A stretch of 64,000 nucleotides of DNA from Leptospira chreensis (lineage in GTDB: Bacteria > Spirochaetota > Leptospiria > Leptospirales > Leptospiraceae). The position numbers were made by a program, and so were the translations under genes. Shown piece after piece: positions 18,229 through 26,853 of the stretch. The stretch covers positions 124,001 to 188,000 of the forward strand of contig NZ_JAFFPS010000008.1 of NCBI RefSeq assembly GCF_016919165.1, given 5' to 3'. Below the pieces are notes generated by a model that saw only the letters and a list, made by a program, of their open reading frames with translations, did no database searches and was not told where the DNA came from. Each line of letters opens with the position of its first letter. Position 1 is the first letter of the stretch.

Positions 18229-19323
18229 TTATAAAAGGGTGCGGATCGTTTCCAAAAGTTTTTGGTTTTCTTCTGGGGTTCCGATCGTGATCCGAATGTA
18301 GTCTTTCGAAATTCCTGTGGAAAAATAACGAATGAGAATATTCTTTTCTTTTAGTTGTAAATACAGACTTTCCGGAGAGATGCCTTGTTTTGGTTTACAA
18401 AACAAAAAATTGGTCGAGGAATTGGGAATGGTAAATCCTAAGGATTCCAATTCCTTTTGTAATTTTGTCCTTTCGCGAATCACCGCCAAACGTTTTTCCA
18501 AAAAGTATTCTTTGTCGGCATAAGATGCTTCTGCAATGACCTGTTCTAAGATTCCCACATTATAGGAATCCTTTAGTTTCCGAATCCAGGAAATGACATC
18601 GAGAGATCCCACAATAAACCCAACCCGAAGACCCGCTAGCGCATAGGATTTGGAAAAGGTACGAGAGACCACAAGGTTTGGATGATTTTTAATTTCTGAG
18701 ATTAAACTTGTGTTCGGTTCTGTGAAATCGATATAAGCTTCATCAGAAAGAACAACTCCGGAGAAATTTTTCACTAAGTTTAAAAGCTCAGACTTTTCTT
18801 CTTCCACACCTGTGGGAGCATTGGGATGGGCAAAACAAAGTAATTTGCCCTTTTCTTTTAATAAAGATTCGAAATCAAAATGTAAGTTAGGAAGGAGGGG
18901 AACTGCTTTGTAAGTAGCACCCACCATCATTTGTTCTGTCAGCACTGGATAATAGGAATAAGTAGGATCTGGTGCTACCACAACGTCACCTGGACCAACC
19001 AGAGTATGGAATAACATCCGTAATGCTTCGTCCGAACCGTTGGTGACTAAAATTTGGTTGGGATCCAAATCGTAATCTTTGGCAACAAGTTCTTGTAATT
19101 TCCTGGCATGGTAGTTGGGATACTTTCGCAAAACGCCTGTTTGTAAAACTTTTTCTACGGCTTCTTTGATTTTGGGAGAAGGTGGGTAGGGGTTTTCGTT
19201 GGTATTGAGTTTGATGGTAGAGGTACTAAGGCCTGGCTGTTCCCCCGGTGTGTATGGTTTGAAGGCAGGTAATTCCTTTCGCACCAGGGCTTCCATAGAA
19301 AATGTTAGGTTCTGATTTGTCAC
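18229..19323 (-). CDS. hisC: Histidinol-phosphate aminotransferase
   Basis: A 364-residue PLP-dependent class I/II aminotransferase for the imidazole-acetol-phosphate step of histidine synthesis. Motifs are KLNTNENPYPPSP near the N-terminus, NGSDEALRMLFH, APDPTYSYYPV, AHPNAPTG, LSDEAYIDF and SRTFSKSYALAGLRVGF, where the Lys of FSKSYALAG binds PLP. Length is normal. The start is a GTG at 19323, four bases after the leuA stop, with no good ribosome-binding site; an ATG at 19296 is the alternative. Proximity to leuA suggests translation coupled to it. Other his genes are elsewhere, with hisD at 45292. Confidence 0.92.
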   Translation of the reverse strand: MTNQNLTFSMEALVRKELPAFKPYTPGEQPGLSTSTIKLNTNENPYPPSPKIKEAVEKVLQTGVLRKYPNYHARKLQELVAKDYDLDPNQILVTNGSDEALRMLFHTLVGPGDVVVAPDPTYSYYPVLTEQMMVGATYKAVPLLPNLHFDFESLLKEKGKLLCFAHPNAPTGVEEEKSELLNLVKNFSGVVLSDEAYIDFTEPNTSLISEIKNHPNLVVSRTFSKSYALAGLRVGFIVGSLDVISWIRKLKDSYNVGILEQVIAEASYADKEYFLEKRLAVIRERTKLQKELESLGFTIPNSSTNFLFCKPKQGISPESLYLQLKEKNILIRYFSTGISKDYIRITIGTPEENQKLLETIRTLL

Positions 19324-19327
19324 AGGA

Positions 19328-20845
19328 TTATAACCGGTTCAGGGCATTGATATAGGCTTTCGCACAGGCTTCAATGATGTCTGTGGAATCTCCTTTTCCT
19401 ACCACTCGTCTTTCTCCGTCTTCTAAGGTGACGGAAGCTTCTGCCATGGCATCGGTTCCTTCTGTCACGGGAGAAATCACAAGCCGAGATAGAAGGGGAG
19501 AAAGTCCAGTCACTTGGTTTATGGCTTTGAAGATACTATCCACTGGCCCATCTCCATGTGCTTCTCCCTGTTTGGTTTCCCCTTTGACAGACAAAGTGAT
19601 TTTCGAATCAGGAGTTTTGTTCGTTCCTGTGTTTTGTTCAAAGGAAACGAGTCGGTAGATTTCATCGACTTGAGAACGACTGATCTCTCCTTGGAAAAGA
19701 GCCGCGATGTCTTCATCGAAGACTTCCTTTTTTTTATCGGCAATTTCCAAGAACCGGTTGTAGGCATTGTCGATCTCTTCTGGTTTCGGATCAAATCCCA
19801 TACGGATGATGCGATCTTTGAATCCCGCTCTTCCGGAGTGACGACCAAGGACCATACGATTGGATTTCAGTCCTACCGATTCGGGAGTCATAATTTCATA
19901 AGTTTGTCTGTTTTTGATCACACCATCTTGGTGGATTCCGGATTCGTGAGCAAAAGCATTGGCACCCACTATGGCTTTGTTAGGTTGGACAACCATACCA
20001 GTGATCGTTTTTACTAAATGAGATCCGCGAGTGATGAGAGTGGAATCAATTCTTGTTTCCACACCAAAGGCATCCTTTCTTGTTTTTAGGGCCATCACCA
20101 CTTCTTCCATGGCTGTGTTTCCCGCTCGTTCTCCGATCCCGTTGATCGTACATTCAATCTGACGACCGCCCGCAAGAACGGTTGCTAGGGAGTTTGCCAC
20201 GGCAAGGCCTAAATCGTTATGGCAATGGGCAGAAAAAATAACTTTGTCAGCACCCTTCACTTCTTTTTTTAAGAAACGAAATAAATCCATATACTCTTGT
20301 GGGGTTGTATAACCGACAGTGTCTGGAATGTTGATGGTGGTAGCGCCCTCTTCAATTACGGCTTCCACTAACTCGCGTAAGAAGGCCCATTCGGAACGTG
20401 TCGCATCTTCTGGTGAGAACTCTACATCAGTAACAAAGTCTCGTGCCATCTTGACTGCGGTTCTTGCCATCTCCAAAACTTCTGCAGGAGACTTACCCAA
20501 TTTATGTTTCATATGAATGGGAGAAGAAGCGATAAAGGTATGAATTCGTTTGAGTTTTGCTGGCTTCAGTGCATCGCGTGCGGCTTCTAGGTCAGGACGA
20601 AGGGCTCTAGCCAAACCACAAATGATGGGGCCTTCAATTTCACGAGCAATTCGTTCTACAGCTTTGAATTGGACAGGAGAGGAAACTGGGAATCCAGCTT
20701 CGATGATATCTACTTTCATTCGGGCAAGGTGTAGGGCAATTTCCACCTTTTCATCTTCGCTCATCGCAGCCCCGGGGCATTGTTCCCCGTCCCTTAGAGT
20801 GGTATCAAATATGCGTACGTAATCTTCCATCTCCTTCCAGATCAT
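19328..20845 (-). CDS. leuA: 2-isopropylmalate synthase
   Basis: A 505-residue enzyme condensing acetyl-CoA with 2-oxoisovalerate, the first step of leucine synthesis. The catalytic barrel shows FDTTLRDGEQCPG, AHCHNDLGLAVANSL with the metal-binding HxH, and NGIGERAGNTAMEEVV. The C-terminal part after about residue 390 is the LeuA regulatory/dimer domain (SVKGETKQGEAHGDGPVDSI), which binds leucine for feedback control in the family. These motifs match LeuA rather than the leptospiral citramalate synthase. Two starts are possible: ATG at 20845 or 20830. The latter has AAGGAG touching it, too close to work, so the longer form is kept. Confidence 0.93.
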   Translation of the reverse strand: MIWKEMEDYVRIFDTTLRDGEQCPGAAMSEDEKVEIALHLARMKVDIIEAGFPVSSPVQFKAVERIAREIEGPIICGLARALRPDLEAARDALKPAKLKRIHTFIASSPIHMKHKLGKSPAEVLEMARTAVKMARDFVTDVEFSPEDATRSEWAFLRELVEAVIEEGATTINIPDTVGYTTPQEYMDLFRFLKKEVKGADKVIFSAHCHNDLGLAVANSLATVLAGGRQIECTINGIGERAGNTAMEEVVMALKTRKDAFGVETRIDSTLITRGSHLVKTITGMVVQPNKAIVGANAFAHESGIHQDGVIKNRQTYEIMTPESVGLKSNRMVLGRHSGRAGFKDRIIRMGFDPKPEEIDNAYNRFLEIADKKKEVFDEDIAALFQGEISRSQVDEIYRLVSFEQNTGTNKTPDSKITLSVKGETKQGEAHGDGPVDSIFKAINQVTGLSPLLSRLVISPVTEGTDAMAEASVTLEDGERRVVGKGDSTDIIEACAKAYINALNRL

Positions 20846-20854
20846 AGGTTCGCT

Positions 20855-22222
20855 TCACTCTGTCAAGTGCGTATGGAATGCTCCTGTGATCCAGTGATAG
20901 GGTTTCCCGTCCTTGCCGATGGGAATGGGGGTTTGGTTTCCCTGGCTCCAAAATCGGATGGGTTTTTCTAAGTCGTAAGGCACTTCTTTGTCTGTGATCG
21001 AGGAAAACTCGGAGCGGACTCTTTCCCTAGGGAATGGTAGCTCGGAAAGGAAATAGGAGGTTCCGAAAAATACCAAAAGAAACAGGGAGGCAGATATCCA
21101 TCTGGTATAAGAAAGCAAAACCCAAGTGAGGCCCAAGATTCCAAAAAACCAGATGGGAAATAAATACCGAATCGGATAGGGATGTAAATAAGTGAACCTT
21201 CCTACAAGAAGGAGGAGTCCTAGAAGGACCGGAAAAAACACAACGAGAAGGTGGCGGACGAGTTTTGGAAATTTGGGAAAACTAATTAAGACCAAACCCA
21301 AAAGGAAAAGAATCGATTTCCCTTGGTAGAAGATATGTTTTGTAAAATCCCAAAGGTAAGTCGCCGAGAGGGAAAAGATTTTCTCGAAAGATTGGTTGGA
21401 AAGATAATTCTTTAAGATCTGAAAACTTCCAGGAATATGGAAGGTCTGTCTCAATCCCCAAAATACAAATTCATTGAAGATGAAAAAGGAAATGGCCAAG
21501 ATCCAAAACCGTTTCTTTCGGAAGTAGGAAACTCTTTCTGACAGAGGAAGGTTTGAATCCCAAATCCGAACGACAAAAAAGGAAATGGCACCCACAGAAA
21601 AAGAAAACCGGTCCGAAAGATACAAGAGAGAAAACCCAAAGAAAAAAAATAGAGTTAAGGGTAGAGAAAGATAAGATACAACTCCATTCTCATTTTGATT
21701 TGGCTCTCTATCGTTTAACAAAGAATAAAGATAGATGGCAAGGAGAAGGGAGAAAAAAAATCCCGTACTATGGTGGGCCTGGGAAAGGAAATAAACAAAG
21801 GGAAGTGGATGGTCGGAAGTCAAATACCCTAGAAGAGATAAAAAAATAAAAAGAAATTCCAATCGATAGAGAAACTGAAGGGAATCGGTTTTGTTTGTAT
21901 ACCGAGAAATAAAAATAGAAATTCCGAGAAATACCAAAAGCATTTGGAGAGTTCCATAGGCTGAAGGAAGATAGCAAAGGGGAACCAAGGGATAGAGGAT
22001 AAGATTCAAAAATAAATCAGGAAAAAAATAGGGTGATGGCGGAAGGAACCAGTGGCGAATTCCCTCTCCCGATACTAAATCTTTCACAAATAAGGGAAGG
22101 TATAAATGATCCGCGGAATGGATGGATTCAAAATAAATCGTTTCGCATAACAGGAAGTTTATTGTCGTGGAGCTGAGAAAGAATAAAAAAAAGGACAATC
22201 GCGATGGGGATTGGATCGACAT
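20855..22222 (-). CDS. Polytopic membrane protein, possibly GT-C glycosyltransferase-like
   Basis: A 455-residue Phe- and Leu-rich membrane protein with about ten hydrophobic segments. After the first helix it has a charged loop SIHSADHLYLPLFVKDL, reminiscent of the acidic first periplasmic loop of GT-C enzymes such as mannosyltransferases. The C-terminus has a soluble tail with WSQGNQTPIPIGKDGKPYHW. No family can be named with confidence. It is on the same strand as leuA, nine bases upstream of it, and could be in its transcript. Confidence 0.55.
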   Translation of the reverse strand: MSIQSPSRLSFFLFFLSSTTINFLLCETIYFESIHSADHLYLPLFVKDLVSGEGIRHWFLPPSPYFFPDLFLNLILYPLVPLCYLPSAYGTLQMLLVFLGISIFISRYTNKTDSLQFLYRLEFLFIFLSLLGYLTSDHPLPFVYFLSQAHHSTGFFFSLLLAIYLYSLLNDREPNQNENGVVSYLSLPLTLFFFFGFSLLYLSDRFSFSVGAISFFVVRIWDSNLPLSERVSYFRKKRFWILAISFFIFNEFVFWGLRQTFHIPGSFQILKNYLSNQSFEKIFSLSATYLWDFTKHIFYQGKSILFLLGLVLISFPKFPKLVRHLLVVFFPVLLGLLLLVGRFTYLHPYPIRYLFPIWFFGILGLTWVLLSYTRWISASLFLLVFFGTSYFLSELPFPRERVRSEFSSITDKEVPYDLEKPIRFWSQGNQTPIPIGKDGKPYHWITGAFHTHLTE

Positions 22223-22271
22223 AGGATTCTAAAGAGAGAACCTCAACATAACGAAGCGAGTCATTTGCATA

Positions 22272-22658
22272 ATGAATACCACAAAAAACATGGATTTAGT
22301 CCTTCCTCAGTTCTTCTCTGTGAATTTAGACGGTGGTGAGAATACTACCATTCCACTCCGATTCTACCTATCGTTTCTCGGGGGGACTGTCCTAAAAGAA
22401 AGTTTTGGTCATTCGGAATTGAAATTGAAATCGGGAGAGTGTTTGGTTTTTTCCAAAATCACGGAACATTGTCCTGTTCGTCCAGGCACCATCACTCTGA
22501 GTTGTGATCCCTCCATTCATCAACATCCGCAGTTTCTATCTCTGAAACTTCTGCAATCAGTGCCTGAAAAAACCTATTCTTTGTATGAAGACCCTTGGGG
22601 GAATTGGGTTTGGATTTATTTTTTGGATTCTAAAAATTCGGCCAAACGGTCGGGATAA
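22272..22658 (+). CDS. Hypothetical small protein, weakly glyoxalase/VOC-like
   Basis: A 128-residue protein without a signal peptide. The C-terminal YEDPWGNWVWIYFLD resembles the DPxGNxxx segment of glyoxalase/VOC domains, and the length would fit one such module, but other metal-binding positions are not evident. The function is unknown. It is divergent from the membrane protein gene and its last 43 bases overlap the 3' end of the GDPD gene on the other strand. The ATG at 22272 lacks a clear ribosome-binding site. Confidence 0.5.
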   Translation: MNTTKNMDLVLPQFFSVNLDGGENTTIPLRFYLSFLGGTVLKESFGHSELKLKSGECLVFSKITEHCPVRPGTITLSCDPSIHQHPQFLSLKLLQSVPEKTYSLYEDPWGNWVWIYFLDSKNSAKRSG

Positions 22659-23386
22659 TCTGTGATGAGACCCACCACTCCTACATCCATTAACTGGTTC
22701 CATTCTTCTTCTGTATTGGTGGTATAAGGAATCACAAGTAACGACCTTTCCTTTAAACCTTGCACAAATTCTTTAGTGCAAGCAGAAAGATGAGGAAGGA
22801 TCAAATCGGGTTCATAGTCCATATAATCCTTGTTTAGCGAATCTCCCTTTTCGATGAGTAGACCTCGTAACACTTCAGGTTCTTCGATTCGGATTAAATC
22901 CACAAGATCCCAGTCAAAACTACTCACCCAAATCCGATTGGTCAGTTTGTATTTTCGAATGAGTTTGACAAGAGCTGTGGCAAGTGCCTTTCTTTCTTCC
23001 GCTTTCCCTTCGCTTTTCATTTCGATATCAAAGACCGTGTTTTCCGGAAGGGTTTGGATTACTTGCGAGAGTGTTGGAATTTGTTCTCCCTCAAAGGCTT
23101 CCTCAAAAAAACTTCCTGCATCCAGTTCCGCCAGAGCACGGTATTTATAACTCGATACTTTTCCTTTTCCATCGGTAGTGCGGTCGACTGTAAAATCATG
23201 GATGACCACAAGTTCCCCCGAGGCACAAAGCATGGTATCCAATTCAAAGTAATGTGTGGACTCAGATCCCACAAGAAACGAAACGAGAGTGTTCTCGGGA
23301 GCCAGACCCCGCGCACCCCGATGCCCAATATTGGCAGGAGTTTTTCCTAGAATGGTTTTTAGTCTTTCGATTCTTGGTTGGAACAT
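22616..23386 (-). CDS. Glycerophosphodiester phosphodiesterase
   Basis: A 256-residue GDPD-family enzyme hydrolysing glycerophosphodiesters to sn-glycerol-3-phosphate and an alcohol. The hallmark IGHRGARGLAPENT near the N-terminus gives the catalytic His-Arg and Glu-Asn. FELDTMLCASGELVVIHD carries the metal-binding Glu/Asp and second His, and VFDIEMKSEG carries the next Glu. There is no signal peptide, so it is probably cytoplasmic. The ATG at 23386 has AAGG just upstream; a GTG at 23392 is also in frame. The gene follows the queuosine-precursor transporter by seven bases. Confidence 0.92.
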   Translation of the reverse strand: MFQPRIERLKTILGKTPANIGHRGARGLAPENTLVSFLVGSESTHYFELDTMLCASGELVVIHDFTVDRTTDGKGKVSSYKYRALAELDAGSFFEEAFEGEQIPTLSQVIQTLPENTVFDIEMKSEGKAEERKALATALVKLIRKYKLTNRIWVSSFDWDLVDLIRIEEPEVLRGLLIEKGDSLNKDYMDYEPDLILPHLSACTKEFVQGLKERSLLVIPYTTNTEEEWNQLMDVGVVGLITDYPDRLAEFLESKK

Positions 23387-23393
23387 ATTCACC

Positions 23394-24104
23394 TTACCCG
23401 GGTTGGATGGTCGATTCCAGCCCTTCTTCTTCCATCGCCGATCGGAACATTTGGTTTTTCAAAGTTTCCCCTAAATAACGATCAATGTAGATATGGATGG
23501 CATAAAGAAGTGGTGTGATGAGGATGGCCACTCCCAGTTTGTATAAGAAGTTAGTATTAGCAATGGCAATGAGTTTGGAAACCGGATGGTATTTTCCGAG
23601 AGCAATGAAGATCACCACATAAGAGTCAATCAGTTGGGAAATGATAGTGGAGCCTGTGGCACGAAGCCAGATATGTTTTCCTCCCGTTTTTTTGCGAAGG
23701 AAATGAAATACATGTAAGTCAATCATTTGCCCAATCACATAAGCAATGATAGATCCAAGGATGACAAGGCCTGAATTGGCAAACACGCGTTCAAAGGAGG
23801 CATCATCAATCGGAGACTCGGGACTCGCTGGAATTTGGATATCGACAACAATGAGAAGATAGGCAAATCCAAGCATCACCATACCGAGAAAGGTTGTAGC
23901 TCTGACGACTTTCCTGCCATAATATTCGTTTAATAGGTCAGTGATGATAAAAGTGACAGGAAAAGGGATAACCCCCATAGTCATGGTGAATCCGAAGGCA
24001 AAAAATAATTTACTACCGGTCAGTTCGGCAAGTATCAGAAAGGTTAGAAAAAAACTGAGAAGAACCGTGTAGAGAATGACCGGTTTTTGTTTGAGAACAT
24101 GCAT
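23394..24104 (-). CDS. Queuosine precursor transporter (VUT/YhhQ family, DUF165)
   Basis: A 236-residue inner-membrane protein with about six helices. The family signature is FPVTFIITDLLNEYYG around residues 45-60, followed by IGQMIDLHVFHFLR and the SQLIDSYVVIFIAL segment. YhhQ-type proteins import queuine, preQ0 or preQ1 for tRNA modification. A preQ1 riboswitch was looked for in the upstream 145 bases and was not recognised. The C-terminal tail after residue 215 is charged and cytoplasmic. Confidence 0.88.
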   Translation of the reverse strand: MHVLKQKPVILYTVLLSFFLTFLILAELTGSKLFFAFGFTMTMGVIPFPVTFIITDLLNEYYGRKVVRATTFLGMVMLGFAYLLIVVDIQIPASPESPIDDASFERVFANSGLVILGSIIAYVIGQMIDLHVFHFLRKKTGGKHIWLRATGSTIISQLIDSYVVIFIALGKYHPVSKLIAIANTNFLYKLGVAILITPLLYAIHIYIDRYLGETLKNQMFRSAMEEEGLESTIQPG

Positions 24105-24249
24105 AGATTTCTTTTTCCTTTCATTTTAATTTAGGCTAGGAGAGAATCCCTTCTAAAAAATTATGGGATGAGAAATAGGGTGATGAGTGTTTTCAATATT
24201 CTCTACTCTTTTTTTCATCCGCGTTCGATAATCATACTAGAAGTAATAT

Positions 24250-25821
24250 ATGCCCGAATCTCAAATCCCATCCTCTCCCAAACGTCCGCTTTCCAATGCG
24301 GCTAAATATTCCTTATTGTTTGCCTCTTGGGTCTTTTTATCCACAATCTCCTTCTATTTAGGAATGAATTTGATCCAAACAAGTGGTTCCGCCCTTGTTT
24401 TAAATGACCGTCCCAAAGCGGGAAATGCCAATCCTAGTGTTGTGGAAGCCTCGACACCTTCTCTCGGCACTCCCTCTGAGATGGAAACCAAAGAAAACTC
24501 TGAGCCCCAAACCACACAAACTGTGGAAGAATCGGCGGAATTGCCAAGTTTCCTTCCGGATGAAAACGTAACCTTTCGTTCTTCTGCTTGGTCCACCGAT
24601 TGGACAGCGATGAAAAAAACAGTTCATTTGTATAACGAAATCCATCCTTTCATTTATACGATGAAAGGGGGACTTTCTAATAATGGGGAATTGATTTCCA
24701 GTTGGTCTAGCACTTCCAAAAAGGAACGTGTTTTGGAACTTCGTGCTCTAAATCCAAAAGTCAAAATCATTCCGACCATCTTTCGTTGGGAAAACCCAAA
24801 AGAAAAAATCCAAGAAAATATTGGAATGGGTGGCAGAAACGATATCCGTGACCACCACATCCAAGTCATCGTGAATGAAATTATGACTTATGGTTATGAT
24901 GGCATTGACATTGATTATGAAGGAATGTCCTGCGATAAAAAAGAAAAGTTTGAAGAGTTTTTTGTCCTTCTTGCCCGGGAAGTTCATAAGAAAGGAAAAC
25001 TCATTTCTGTTGCGGTTCACCCAAAAACTCCAGCCGAAAAAAGTAAAAAGAAAGAACTGAATTGTCGTGGTCTTTCCAAGCCAATCGCACTGGACTTCCG
25101 TGAAAATTGGAGAGGGCCCACAACTCATGATTATGCCTTCCTCGCCAAACACGCGGACCGCGTCAAAATTATGGCATATGAACTCCACCCACGGAAATAC
25201 CATAACCCAGGCCCTGGTCCCCAAGCACCGAATGTTTGGTTGAAAGACATCATCACTTATGCCAAAAAAAGAGTGCCAATGCACAAACTCTATATGGCGA
25301 TTCCGACTTATGGATATGATTGGGCGTTAAATTGTAAATCCTCAGCTAAAGCCATTTATCATTCCGATGCACAAAGGATCAAAGCAGGAGCACATAAAAA
25401 CCGCCAACCAACTGATATCAATCGTATCTTAAACGAAGAAAACAAAGTGGCAAGTTGGAGAAACTTATCTAAGTTCTCTGATATCCATAAAAATCGTGCT
25501 TATGAAGATCCTTCGCTTTGGTATACCAGTGGTGGCTGTGACCGAGTTGCTTTTTATATGAACCGTAAAGCCTTTGAAGAAAAAATGACCTTACTACGTA
25601 AGTATGATTTGGGTGGATTTTCATTCTGGCAACTGGTTACAGACAATGATCCAGAAATCAATGTTTACTTAAGTAAACTAGTACAAGGCCAACTTCCTCC
25701 TGTAGAAAAAGCGAAAGAGGAAGAAGAACCAAAAGAAGAAACAACAGCTCCTTCCAATGATTCTAAAGAAACCTTAAAAGTTTCCGATTCTAAATCCAAA
25801 TCAAAAACTAAAAAGTTTTAG
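24250..25821 (+). CDS. Membrane-anchored glycoside hydrolase family 18-like protein
   Basis: A 523-residue protein. One N-terminal membrane segment (about 20-42, SLLFASWVFLSTISFYLGMN) anchors it, followed by a Ser/Thr/Glu-rich linker (50-100) and a GH18 barrel (105-475). The catalytic motif DGIDIDYEGM lies at 217-226, with E224 as the expected acid. VKIMAYELHP, LYMAIPTYGYDW and GGFSFWQLVTD match later GH18 strands. The sequence resembles the YaaH/SleL type that cleaves amino-sugar polymers such as peptidoglycan, so a cell-wall role outside the inner membrane is likely (inference). The tail after 480 is Lys/Glu/Ser rich and low complexity. The gene is followed after one base by the Sua5/TsaC gene. 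Confidence 0.85.
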   Translation: MPESQIPSSPKRPLSNAAKYSLLFASWVFLSTISFYLGMNLIQTSGSALVLNDRPKAGNANPSVVEASTPSLGTPSEMETKENSEPQTTQTVEESAELPSFLPDENVTFRSSAWSTDWTAMKKTVHLYNEIHPFIYTMKGGLSNNGELISSWSSTSKKERVLELRALNPKVKIIPTIFRWENPKEKIQENIGMGGRNDIRDHHIQVIVNEIMTYGYDGIDIDYEGMSCDKKEKFEEFFVLLAREVHKKGKLISVAVHPKTPAEKSKKKELNCRGLSKPIALDFRENWRGPTTHDYAFLAKHADRVKIMAYELHPRKYHNPGPGPQAPNVWLKDIITYAKKRVPMHKLYMAIPTYGYDWALNCKSSAKAIYHSDAQRIKAGAHKNRQPTDINRILNEENKVASWRNLSKFSDIHKNRAYEDPSLWYTSGGCDRVAFYMNRKAFEEKMTLLRKYDLGGFSFWQLVTDNDPEINVYLSKLVQGQLPPVEKAKEEEEPKEETTAPSNDSKETLKVSDSKSKSKTKKF

Positions 25822-25822
25822 A

Positions 25823-26830
25823 ATGAAAACCTTAATCTCTTCGGATGTACGTTTGCTTGCGAACCTCATCCAAGAGGGAAAGGTCGTTATTTTTCCCACA
25901 GAAACAGTCTACGGGATTGGGGCTTCGACAAAGTTAGAGGTCGCTTGTCTTCGGGTTTATGAAATCAAAGGAAGACCAAAAGACAATCCTCTCATTGCCC
26001 ATTTTCATTCCATAGATGCCATTGCCGCTGTTTGCGAGTTAGGTGAAGTAGGGAGAAAACTTCTGGAGGAATTTTCCCCAGGCCCCCTCACTCTCATCCT
26101 TCCCAAAAAAGACAAATCTCTTTTTCCAAAAGATTTGGAGACACTTGCGGTGCGAATTCCGAAAAACCCTGTGGTTCGGGAATGGATCGAACTTTCGGGA
26201 GGACCGGTCTCTGCTCCTTCGGCCAATCTTTCGGGGAGACCTTCCTTAACAAAATTAACAGATGTTTTGCGATACTTTGATGGGGTGGTAGATGGAATCC
26301 TTGAGGCGGAGGAACCAAGTTTTGGAATTGAATCCACGGTGGTAAGTCTTGTGGGGAAAACACCCGCACTTCTACGACCCGGATCCATTGAATCCAAGGA
26401 ACTAGTCTCCATTCTTCCGGATCTTTGGATTCCTGAGACAACTTTGAAAAATGATAGCAGGACCATACCTTTAAGTCCCGGAACCAAATACAAACACTAT
26501 GCTCCCTCAGCCCGAGTCATCTTAGCATCCACCGAAGAATTTACCTATAGTTTAAAGACAATGAAAGAATCCAAAACGACTGCTTGGATTGGGTTTATCG
26601 AAGAAGCTGTGGAACCAAATGGCTCAAGCGAAAGATTCGCTAAACGGGCTTTAGGTGGAATGGCGTGGTTTTGTCCTGTATCCTCTAATGAAGATTATGC
26701 GTCAAAACTCTATGCATTTTTTGAATCCTGTGACCTCGCAGGAATCGAAACCATCTTCTGCGAAGTTCCCAAATCAGGACGGGGAGAAGAGGGACTTCGC
26801 AATCGATTGGAAAAAGCTACCGGTGGGTAG
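25823..26830 (+). CDS. tsaC: Threonylcarbamoyl-AMP synthase (Sua5 type)
   Basis: A 335-residue enzyme that makes L-threonylcarbamoyl-AMP from threonine, bicarbonate and ATP for t6A37 modification of ANN-decoding tRNAs. The N-terminal YrdC domain (1-205) shows VVIFPTETVYGIGA, KGRPKDNPLIAH, PGPLTLIL, VAVRIPKNP and APSANLSGRPS. A C-terminal Sua5 domain (about 215-335) follows the linker LSPGTKYKHYAPSA, typical of the long form. The ATG is one base after the stop of the GH18-like gene, indicating coupling, although no functional link is apparent. Confidence 0.93.
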   Translation: MKTLISSDVRLLANLIQEGKVVIFPTETVYGIGASTKLEVACLRVYEIKGRPKDNPLIAHFHSIDAIAAVCELGEVGRKLLEEFSPGPLTLILPKKDKSLFPKDLETLAVRIPKNPVVREWIELSGGPVSAPSANLSGRPSLTKLTDVLRYFDGVVDGILEAEEPSFGIESTVVSLVGKTPALLRPGSIESKELVSILPDLWIPETTLKNDSRTIPLSPGTKYKHYAPSARVILASTEEFTYSLKTMKESKTTAWIGFIEEAVEPNGSSERFAKRALGGMAWFCPVSSNEDYASKLYAFFESCDLAGIETIFCEVPKSGRGEEGLRNRLEKATGG

Positions 26831-26853
26831 AGAAAGCCTATTGAATTCTTAAG

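Noticed and set aside
19328..20845. Citramalate synthase (CimA) instead of LeuA
   Set aside because: The active-site blocks match isopropylmalate synthase; the leptospiral citramalate enzyme has different flanking residues.
24105..24249. preQ1 or other riboswitch before the queuosine-precursor transporter
   Set aside because: I could not find the short hairpin plus A-rich tail typical of preQ1-I or any conserved core.
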